From Micractinium sp. NFX-FRZ (Eukaryota; Chlorophyta; Trebouxiophyceae; Chlorellales; Chlorellaceae): a DNA stretch of 64,000 nucleotides. This document shows positions 29,942 to 38,733 of this stretch, in pieces. The stretch is from contig JAPTJF010000265.1 of NCBI GenBank assembly GCA_029339195.1, forward strand, positions 22,092 through 86,091, in the 5' to 3' direction. A model generated the notes under the pieces. The model saw only the letters and a program-made list of their open reading frames with translations, was not told the DNA's origin and searched no databases. A program made the translations under genes and the position numbers. Every line of letters starts with the position of its first letter. The first letter of the stretch is position 1.

Positions 29942-30381
29942 GGCGGCGCCGGCCTGGGCAAGCGGGCCCCCGCCCCCCTCCAGGCGCAGTCGACATCATC
30001 CTCTCAACTGTTTCATTCTCCTGCGCTACTGCTGCACACGCTTTGCTGCTGCTACACTCTGTCCCGCTGCTCTGCTCCCTCTCTTGCTTCCTCTGCTGCT
30101 GGCCCTTGCTCGTTATTTGTATTTGACGGATTGCAACACCTCGACTGTAGACACCATGTGAGGAGTACGGGGATGGCCGGAGCCAATGAAGTGAAGCCAG
30201 CAGCTTGCTGTCAGCACCTGGGGCTCCTACAGCACATGTTACAACACAAGTGCTGACGTGGCGCTTTGTTGCAAACCTCTTTCGTGTTTCGGGGCCTCGT
30301 TTCGCCGCATACAGAGCTGCAAACACACACATCACAGGCTATCCGACGCAAGAGCGAGTGTCGGAACAGCGTCCAAGCGAC
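29942..30381. other. Spacer: RtcB 3' UTR and sHSP upstream region
   Basis: 440 bp between tandem plus-strand genes. No TGTAA is visible after RtcB. I looked for paired GAA/TTC heat-shock elements ahead of the sHSP gene and found no convincing one. Confidence 0.4.
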
Positions 30382-32899
30382 ATGGCCGGACTGGTGAGGC
30401 CCCCTTCCCTCGGAGCGCCGCCCTGCCGCTGCATTGTTGCCTGCGCAGCAGTGTCGAGGCATGAAAGCCAGATCCGCTTCGGTTCTTCTGCAGTATCAGC
30501 CCGCCGCTCCGCACGCCGCCGCCGGCAGTACCTCACGCCCCGCTGCCGACAGCACCTCCTCTCCCTCACCCCTCGAGAGCTCTCTGTCTTTAATGTGGGT
30601 GTTGCGTGCAGTACGCCTACCCTGGGGGCTATGCTGGCGGCCACCTGGAAGACTTCTTCAGCCCCTTCTTTGCCGGTAGGAGCAGCAGACGGGCCAAGGT
30701 TCACCCTGTCTCCTTGGAGCCACAGGCCGCCTGGCTGGGTGGAGGCCACGCTGTGCTGGGGGGTCAGCCATGCCTGTCACGCAACTCTGACATCACATCA
30801 CCGAGTGCTGCGCAGGCTGGCCCTACGGCGGCTCCTCCGCAGGAGCCGTCGGGGCGGGGGCGGGCGCTGGCACCGGGCAGCAGCAGCAGCTGACCGCGGG
30901 TGCTGGCGGCGCTGGCGGCGCTGGCACTGCTGCCGCCGGCGCCACGCCGCCCTACACCAGGCAAGTCGGGCAGCAAGCATGCGGCTGGCGCGCTGTCGAG
31001 GACCTAGAGTTGACAGGGGCGGCGGCGGTGCACGTGTGTTTGAATGGGGGGCCTGTGCTGCACGCTGTCGCACACAGGCCGTGCTTGCCTGCACTGGGGC
31101 ATACCTGTTAGGGACTTGCCTGAATTCGCCTCCGTTTGCAAGTTTCAGTTCCTGCTTTGCCCCTGGTCTTGCTCTCCGCTCCCCCCCCAGGACCATCCCC
31201 AGTTGACCTCACGGTCGATCAGTGAGACATCTAACTCGTACTCGAGAGTACGGGTGTCGTCAAGATTGCTCCTGCTCTTCCCACTGCTCTGCTCCTGCTC
31301 AGGACTGCTGCTTCCCCCCCTCCCCGCCACCCCCGCAGGAGCATCCCCGTCGACTTCATTGAGCGCGAGGGCGAGTTTGTGCTGCGCGCCGACATCCCTG
31401 GGGTGCACAAGGTGCGGCGCTGCCAGCCTCTGGCAAGATCTTTTCAGTCGAGGCTCAACGTGGTGTGGTGTTGGTGCTGGGGTGGCCACGCGCAGGGTTG
31501 GAGCCAGGTGGCCTGCACCCCACCTGCTGTATTGCCCCCACTACGTTAGTTGCCTTCATAAGGCCGACCTGGAAATGCATCGTGCATCTGCATGCTTCCA
31601 GCCTGCCCCCCTCACACTTGCCCCTGTTTGGCCACATCGGGTCCATGGCAGTTGCCCGCCTTCTAACACACTGTGCCCCCGACCGCCCCCTGCAGAGCGA
31701 GATCCGGGTTTCGGTTGACGGCAACGTGGTGCGCTTTGGGCACCAGCCCCACCCCGACCGCGAGCAGATGGACGAGCAGGTGCGCCTTGCAGGGTGGGAG
31801 GGCGGGTGGTCGAGTGTCAGTCCATACAGGCACAGATTGGAGGCGGTGGCATGCCGACATCCGGGTATCCAGGGGCTGCATCTATCTGTGCTGTGCACGC
31901 AGGCTCCGTGGCTGTCGCCTCTGATCCCCCAATCTCCCGCTCCCCTGGTGCTGTCAGCAAGACACTCCCCTGACTGCTCACATCACCACCTCTCCCTGGC
32001 CCCCGCTGCGCTGCTGCCCTTCCTTCCCCACTGGCAGGAGCCCGGCATCTTCCACCGCGCGGAGCGGGTAGAGCAGGGGGGGGTGGAGAGTGTGCAGTGC
32101 ACTGGCAGCAGGGCCGCTGGGTGCAGCAGGGGACCAGCGGATGCACTTTGAAGCCAGGAGGGGGCGGGCGCAAGGGATTGCGCTGCACGCCTGCCAGGCA
32201 GCAGGACATGGGGGATGGTGCGGCCTCCCGGGCGCTGGCCACGGTGGCACCCGAGCAGGGCGGTGGTGTGTGGCCGTGCGTTTGGCGGCATGAGCAGCAA
32301 GCAGAGCAGGAGGGCTCACCGTGGAACCGTGCAGCCCAGGATCTGGCAGAACTCATTCCCCTGGCGTCGCTGCCGCCCTGTCGCTGCTTGCACCTGCCTC
32401 CCTGCCCCCATCTCAGCCGTGCTTCCATCCCCCCCGCTGTCCAGGTGTCGTCATTCCGCGGCAGGGCGCTGCGCATGCCGGACAATGCCGACTGCGAGCA
32501 GATCAATGCCAAGGTGAGAAGGCTGGGTGGCGGGCCAAGGGGGTGACAGCAAGTGCGGGCAGCCCTGCTTTAAGAGCTGCCCCAATCCAGCCCGCCACCA
32601 TTGCCGCCTGTCTAAATTTCCAGCTCACCTCCCCTGCCTGCCCGAACTGTCCTGCTCACCTCCCCTGCACACACACACACACCTAACGGTTTCTCATGCC
32701 CTGCGCTGCCTCCTTGCAGCACGCCGATGGCATATGTGAGCCGCGCCCCCCTCTACCTGCCCTGCACACCCACCTCTCCTTTCCTTCCTGCTCCTCCCTC
32801 CCCTTCTGACAGTACGAGGACGGCGTGCTCGAGCTGCGCATCGCCAAGAAGAGGGCGGAGGCGGGCAAGGCGGAGGGGAGGGTCATCCAGGTGGCCTGA
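30382..32899 (+). CDS. Small heat-shock protein (HSP20/alpha-crystallin)
   Basis: ATP-independent holdase chaperone. Exons 30382-30393, 30612-30675, 30816-30960, 31339-31411, 31696-31779, 32038-32067, 32445-32513 and 32813-32899 join in frame to about 187 aa. The alpha-crystallin domain spans about 91-180: PVDFIEREGEFVLRADIPGV, SEIRVSVDGNVVRF, FRGRALRMPDNADCEQINAK and YEDGVLELRIAKK. The C-terminus ends in VIQVA, an IxV-like tail. The N-terminus is Gly/Ala/Gln-rich (TGQQQQL). Intron 3 has a GC-AG donor (CAG|GCAAGT). The four-codon first exon is the least certain part. An intron-rich sHSP is unusual, since many heat-shock genes have few introns. Introns 4, 5 and 7 hold exon echoes. Confidence 0.85.
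31441..31477 (+). repeat. Exon echo in sHSP intron 4 (copy of exon 5 interior)
   Basis: TTTC.GT.GA.GG followed by the exact decamer CAACGTGGTG mirrors exon 5 at 31709-31745, with two single-base gaps and an offset of about 265 bp. Confidence 0.65.
31853..31871 (+). repeat. Exon echo in sHSP intron 5 (copy of exon 5 start)
   Basis: 13 of 19 positions match the first bases of exon 5 at 31696, including ATCCGGGT. The segment would read ADIRVS against SEIRVS. Confidence 0.5.
32717..32740 (+). repeat. Exon echo in sHSP intron 7 (copy of exon 8 start with acceptor)
   Basis: A CAG acceptor is followed by a segment reading HADGICE against the real YEDGVLE at 32813. The offset is 93 bp. Splicing into it would break the downstream frame. 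Confidence 0.5.
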
Positions 32900-33679
32900 G
32901 GGAGGCCGACGCCACACCAGGCAAATTTGCATGGCTCGTCTCGGGGGCGACAGCTGATGGCGAAGCCCGGCGCCAGGATGGAGCGGGGGGCTGGGGAGCA
33001 TGCAGCCCAAGGCCCGCCCTGGCCAAATATATGAGAAACAGCCACGCTGGACAGTTAATGGGACAGCTGAGCGAGGCCACAGGCATGTTGGCATAGCCAC
33101 GGGGGCGGCTGTGGAGCGCCAGCGTCAGCAGCACCGTCAGCAGCAGCAGCCGTAGCAGACTCTGGACAGTTTGATGCTGCCCTCAGCAGAGCATGATTGT
33201 ACTGCACGGGTTGAACAGATGGGCCCCTTCCTGCACATGCTAGCCTCTGCTTGCCTTGCTGTTGCACGTCAGCAATGCACAGAGACAAAATGTAGGCATC
33301 TTCAGTATCAAGGGGCAGCGGAGGTGACGCTCCCACAAAAAGGGGCAGCGGAGGTGACGCTCCCACAAAAAGCATTCAAACAGCTTGATGTGAGCATCAC
33401 AGAGGGGATGGGTGGCGTGAATGGCAGTGCTGACAGTGCGGGTTCCACTGGGGTCGCTGGTGCCGCCGGCTGTAGGGTGGCGGGCCCCAGGCTGTGGCGG
33501 CCTTCGCGGGCAGGGCGCAGGATGTTCTGGGGAATCGCGGCGCCTGTCTGGCAGCCCTGCCTCATGTGCCCTCTATGCTGAAGCAGCGGCCCCAAGCTGG
33601 AGTGGTAAATGGTCCCTCCACAGCCCAGGCTGGCCATGCCCAACAGGTTCCATGGCGAGCAAGGCGCCTGCCTGCCCCC
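32900..33679. other. Convergent 3' UTR region of sHSP and HD2-type genes
   Basis: 780 bp where the two genes end towards each other. It contains a perfect 30 bp tandem duplication, listed separately. No third gene is supported. Confidence 0.5.
33311..33370. repeat. Perfect 30 bp tandem duplication
   Basis: Two identical, adjacent 30 bp units at 33311-33340 and 33341-33370, each starting AGGGGCAGCGG and ending CCCACAAAA. Their identity implies a recent event. Confidence 0.95.
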
Positions 33680-36600
33680 TCACGCAAGGCTGACGATGTC
33701 GTTCTCCTTGTCGTACTTGAACACACCCGGGTGCTGCAGGGGGGGGGGAAGGGCGGAAGGCGGGGGCATGTGCCGCGGCGGGGCCGGGGCAGGTTGAGCG
33801 AGGGGGAGAGAAGGCTTTGGGAGCAAGGCATGCAGGGGGTGCGGAGCCTCGCAGCAAGGTGCATTGCCCCCCATCCCTCGCTCAGCCTCCGCCCCGCGCT
33901 GCTGACATGGCAGAGGCACCCCCAGCCCAGCCCGCCCCACCTTGTCCACAAAGTGCTTGATCTTGGGCGCATTCGCTGGCCGCTTCACCTTGCTGCCCAG
34001 CTGCAGGCGGGCAGGAGGGGCGGTGGGAACAAGAAAAGCACGCGGCTGGTGTGTGTGTGCATGTGCTGGGGGCAGCACCTGCTGATTTGCCGGGGCCGGG
34101 GTTTGCCTCTTCCAGCGCCCCGCTACCGACCCTCCAGGTCCACTACAGCTGCCGCGCCTCGCCCAAGGCCCTTCCACAACTCCAAGCCTGCCCTCTGCTC
34201 CCAGCCCCCCACCTCCACCAGTCGGCCACCACAACGATCGATCCACCCAGTCACAGATCCCCCACGCCCCCCACCCCCAGCCCCCACGCACCGCCGCCAG
34301 CTTGAGGGGTCCCCCCCGCTGCAGCGCCGCCTTGAGCTCCGCCAGGTACTCCTTGTCGTTGGCGGGGGTGGCCATGCCAGCTGGCGCCGCCACCTTGGCG
34401 GGCGCCGTGGCCGGCGCCTTCTGCTGCTGCTCACCGCCCGCCTTGGCCTTCTTGGCGGGCTGCGGCGTCTGGGCCGCAGGCTGCTGAGCCGCCGGCCGCT
34501 TGGCGCCCGCCGTGGCCTGGGCCTGGGCCTTGGCCGCCGCCTCCGCCGCCGCCATCGCCCGCTCCTTCTTGCTCAGCTGCGGCTGCGGCTGCTCGGGCGC
34601 CTTGACAGGCTTTGGCGCCTCCTCCTCCTCCTCCTCCTCCTCCTGCTCCTCCTCACCGCTCGACAGCGACTCTGCAGCACCCAGGGCACAACCAGGAACA
34701 GCTGGCAATGAAGTGTGCAGAGTACGCAAACTCTCGCCCCGCCGGTTGCCACAGCAGCATTGCAGCAGTAGCAGCAGTGGCATTGGTTGTGGCGGCAGGG
34801 GCAACAGCACCAGCAGCAGACCAAAACGGTGGTGTGGCATGCCCAGGGCTCACCCGGCTCGGAGCTGTCGTCGTCTGCAGGAGCAGCAGGGGCGCCAACG
34901 GCAGGGGCGGGGGCAGGACAGGGTGAGTCCAGGGATGCGGGGGGCTGTGCCTGCTGCTGCTGCTGCTACTGCTGCATGTGCACACACACAGTCCACAGCA
35001 TGCGCTGCCAGAGGCAGCGGTGCCCAGGTGGCGGCAGCAACAAGAGGGGCACCCTTCAGCGCACCTTCGACCACCCGCACCCTCCGCTTGATGAGGTGCC
35101 CATCCTCTTGCTCGCTGTCATCTGCAGGGGTGAGCAGGACAGGCAGCACAAACGGTGAGCACACCTGAGGCATGCTGCCAATCAAGCATGCCATCTGGTT
35201 GCACGAGTTGCAAGCGCGCACCAGCTGGGCCCACACAAAGCGCATGCTCCCAGCCCAGTGCGCCTGCACAAGTCACCCTGCCTGCCTGCCTGCCTACCCT
35301 GCCCAACAGTGCGCAAAGCCCCGCTGCTATGGTTGCCTCGCCCCCCCCACAACCTCACCCTCATCGTCCTCCATCTCCCCATCCTCCTCCTCCTCCTCGC
35401 TGCTCGCCTCCTCCGCCTCGTCATCAATCAGCGACCGCGCCCGCGGCTTGACCAGCTTGCCTCCCAGCTTGAGGGGCACCGCCGCCGGCGCGCCCTCGTC
35501 CTCGCTCTCGCTCCCCTCCTCCTCCTCACTCTCCTCCTCATCCTCCTCATCAGACGACGCTGCACCAGCAAGGGCGGGCAGTGGGGGGTTTGAAGAGGGC
35601 TGAGGCGGCCAGGGGTCTGCCTCCTGTCCTACCCACCCTAAGATTGCTGTCTTTGTAATGCCTTTCCTGCCCCCACACCCGCTCACCGGGGTGCACCCAT
35701 CCCGTCCCCCGCAAACTCGTCATCCTCGCACTCAATCAAACAGCCTTCATAGGGCACACGCTACCAAACACCCTTGCTGCCCGCCGTCCCACCAGCACAC
35801 CAAGAGGCGCACCGCCCTCACATGGTGCCACCCCCCGCCAGCAAGACAGGCAGGCGCTCACCGTAGTGCCCCACCCCTCCCTCCATGAACTCGTCATCGT
35901 CATCCTCGCTGCCCACCATCATCTGCTCAATGCGATAGCCGGTGAGGTGCACCTGCGGGCACGCCAGGGCACCGGGGGGTGGGTGCGGTGCGGGTGGGGA
36001 ACAACAGACCTCCTGGAAGAGTGGGCCGCCTGCTCGTTTGCCACTGCCTGATTTCAAAAGAGTGCCACCGCAAGGGGTGCAACCGCACGACCGGTGGGTC
36101 TGATCGAGGCGGAGCGGCACCGCTGGCGCTCTCCCCTCAGCACCCATCCATCCCCCACACCTCTGAGGCCCCGTTGTGGCTCAGCTCCACCTCGTCCAAG
36201 GTCAAGGTGAGGTCGCAGGAGAACTGGGTGCAGCGGGAGGCGTCCAGCGTGCCGACGGCAAACCGCTGGCCGTCGCCACGCCCCACAAACACGGTGTGGG
36301 CGCCCGGCTTGGGCTTGGCGCCCAGCGCGGCCTACGGGGCCGGGCAGCAGAAAGGGGTGGAAGGCAGGGTTGGAGGGGAAAGCAGGTGTGCCAACCCAAG
36401 CTTGTTGACATCACGAGTCCTCCCAGCCTACCCGACGCGGTGAACAGCTGGCGGGTCAGTTAACCCCCCCACCCCTTACCCACCTGCGTGAAGTGGATGG
36501 TCTCGTACTGGTCCTCATCCTGCTCGGCCCGCACCTTGACTGTCTTACCTGCAGCACACACACAACTCAAGAAGGGGGCGGCGGTTGCGGGCGCGCGAGG

Positions 36601-36780
36601 CGGGAGGTGCACGGGACGCATGGCGGCAGCACAGGCGGCGGCAGTCAGGCAGCTGAGGGCAAGAAGCGGGCGTGCGGCAGCCTTATTGGCGCACGGTGTT
36701 AGCTTGGTGGCACCGTGTTGGCCATGCATGAAGCACACACCTGCCGGCAGAACGAGGCCGATAAATTGGCAAGCAGACAT
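33680..36780 (-). CDS. HD2-type nucleoplasmin-like protein with acidic centre and possible C-terminal winged helix
   Basis: Exons 36780-36741, 36548-36484, 36331-36161, 35952-35862, 35744-35697, 35559-35359, 35121-35065, 34874-34854, 34671-34292, 34000-33941 and 33733-33680 join in frame to 395 aa. Residues 1-110 match the HD2/FKBP nucleoplasmin fold: FIGLVLPAGKTVKV, FAVGTLDASRCTQFSCDLTL, VELSHNGASEVHLTGYRI. This fold is found in plant HD2 proteins and nucleolar histone chaperones. Long Glu/Asp/Ser runs follow (about 120-230), suited to binding histones, and then a Lys/Ala/Gln region with a nuclear-signal-like PAKKAKAGG. HD2 proteins often end in a C2H2 zinc finger. This one instead ends in LAELKAALQRGGPLKLAALG, VKRP...KIKHFVDKHPGVF and NDIVSLA, which looks like a small winged helix. 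A nuclear or nucleolar site is inferred. Confidence 0.82.
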
Positions 36781-37206
36781 CGTGTTGTCCGGCTGTAATG
36801 AACACCCGGAACCCGGTGAAGAGATAGAGAGCAGGGGAAGCAGCGATGGCTGCCCAAACTCGAGTAGCGCATGCGCACCTTGCTGCGGGGCCTGCTGCGG
36901 TGCTGACCGCGACTCCCTGCTGCGCTCGAGCGCTCAACCCGATTGATCCGAACGTTTGGCAAGCTTGGCTGAGAGGGCTAACGCTGTTGACTCTGCGGGA
37001 GCCTCCTCGATCTGCGAGCCTCGGCCTGTGCGCTCTTGACTCGTTGCGGACACACGCAGCCAGACAAGAAGACCAGTGGGCAACCTCTAGCGCAGCGTGC
37101 CTGGCCGCTCGTCAGAGTAGCACCGCCGCCGCCGCCGCTGCCACCGCCCCTCGCGGCCCCCGCCCAGACCAGCCGGGGGCAGACCCGGCCGGGCGGCCAG
37201 CCCGCC
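36781..37206. promoter_or_regulatory. Divergent intergenic region between HD2-type and AP-4 sigma genes
   Basis: 426 bp between two outward-facing genes. GC content rises to a CG-rich tract immediately before the AP-4 start (about 37120-37200). No core element was recognised. Confidence 0.5.
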
Positions 37207-38454
37207 ATGACGATCAAGTTTGTGCTGCTGGTGAACAAGCAGGGTCAGACCCGGCTGGCCAAATACACAGACTCCAGCCTCACCACAGATGAGCGGCGCG
37301 CCCTGGAGGCGGAGATTGTGCGCAAGTGCCTGACGCGCATAGACAAGCAGGTGCCGCATTGCTGGGCTGTCTGGTGTCGCTAGCAGTGTGAAGTGTACTT
37401 TGCAAGTTCCTGGAAGGCGTGGGTTTGGTTCCTGGCATGTATGGAGCCCTGGCTGCACCAGCCGCCTGCCCCTGATCCACTCCGCCATCTCCACTCCGTG
37501 CTCACCTCGCCCCCTGCCTGCTCCCGCTGCGCTGGCCCTCCCGACTTCCCCCCTGCCTCCCATCCCCTGCAGTGCAACATTGTGGAGCACCGCAACTACA
37601 AGGTTGTGTACCGCCGCTATGCCTCGCTGTTCTTTCTCATGGGCATTGATGCAGAGGAGGTGAGGTGGGGGTGGTGGGGGGCAGGGGGAGCAGGGGAAGC
37701 AGGTTGATGGGGCTGTCTGCCAGAAGGGGCTGCCAACTGGCATGCCTGCCTGCTTTCTTGCTGGAGTCAGGATAGCTGCAGGCGTGTCGCTGCGGCTGCG
37801 GCTGCGAGACTGGGGCTGTGCATGGTCTGGCCTGTAGCGCGCCTGCGGCTGGGGCAGCACGCTGGGTTCCTTTTACCGGCCCTACTCCTCACCCAGCGTC
37901 CCTTCATTCTTCTTGCCACCGCGTCATCCCCTGCAGAACAAGCTGGGGAGCCTTGGAATGCTCAAGGCCTTGTCCAACCCTGCCTCGCTATTCCCACCTC
38001 AGCCCTATGCTGCCCCCACCCCGACCCCCTGCGCAGAATGAGCTGGGCATCCTTGAGATGATCCACTGCATGGTGGAGACGCTGGACAAGTGGTTCAGCA
38101 ACGTGTGCGAGCTGGACATCATGTTCAGCCTGGACACCACGCACCACATCATCGACGAAATGGTGGCCAACGGGTGCATCGTGGAGACAAACAAGGCAAA
38201 CGCGCTCACGCCCGTGCAGGTGAGAGGACGGGCGGCGCCTGTGAGGGGTGCTGGTGAGGTGGTTGGGTGTGTGCTGGCTGCCTGGGCTGGGGCTGGGCAG
38301 AAGACCGTGGCGACCGCTTCTTGCCAGTGTGCCTTGCTCATGATGTCAATATACCCTTGCTGCTCTAGCCCCACAATACCCCCCGACAATAGCCCCATAA
38401 CCCATGGCCCACCCCTTCTTTGCCTGCTCGCAGCTGCTGGAACGAGTCTCGTAG
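37207..38454 (+). CDS. AP4S1: AP-4 complex sigma subunit
   Basis: Small subunit of the AP-4 adaptor, which sorts cargo at the trans-Golgi network. Exons 37207-37350, 37573-37659, 38037-38219 and 38434-38454 join in frame to 144 aa, the usual length of this subunit. [20 protein letters not shown] starts the longin-like fold; [34 protein letters not shown] and [12 protein letters not shown] follow. The combination [10 protein letters not shown] and GCIVETN fits AP-4 sigma better than AP-1, AP-2 or AP-3 sigma. The last exon adds only LLERVS. Intron 2 contains a decayed copy of the exon 3 start. TGTAA lies 207 bp past the stop. Confidence 0.93.
37933..37965 (+). repeat. Exon echo in AP-4 sigma intron 2 (copy of exon 3 acceptor and start)
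   Basis: 25 of 33 ungapped positions match 38033-38065, including GCAGAA, AGCTGGG and CCTTG. It would read NKLGSLGML against NELGILEMI. The acceptor is intact and the offset is about 100 bp. Confidence 0.75.
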
Positions 38455-38661
38455 CAACCTGCCTGGCGGCGCTGCCCCTCGTGTTGTTCCCTGCCCGGCC
38501 TGCCTTCCGCTTCTGTGCGCCTCTGCTGTCCTTCTTCATCCCCTTGCTGCTCCCCTCTGTGCCGCTCTCATCGCTTGCTCATCACTGTGTGCTCCTCCCC
38601 CTCCCCTGTATCCTCCTGTGCTCACCCCCGGCCTGTATTTCATTACCGACTCCTCTCTTCA

Positions 38662-38666
38662 TGTAA
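38662..38666 (+). promoter_or_regulatory. TGTAA polyadenylation signal (AP-4 sigma)
   Basis: TGTAA 207 bp after the stop, only about 70 bp before the 3' end of the convergent CCDC61 gene. Confidence 0.6.
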
Positions 38667-38733
38667 AAGGACCATAATCAGAGCACACCCACCGAACACA
38701 ACAGGCAGACAACACACAGGGTTGGACGGCTGG

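Noticed and set aside
32720..32735. Extra micro-exon in the sHSP gene
   Set aside because: It has a CAG acceptor and a GTGAG donor, but inclusion breaks the frame; exon 7 to exon 8 gives the canonical HSP20 sequence. It is reported as an exon echo instead.
34612..34670. Microsatellite (CTC)n as a separate repeat element
   Set aside because: It is simply the poly-Glu coding part of the HD2-type gene read on the other strand.
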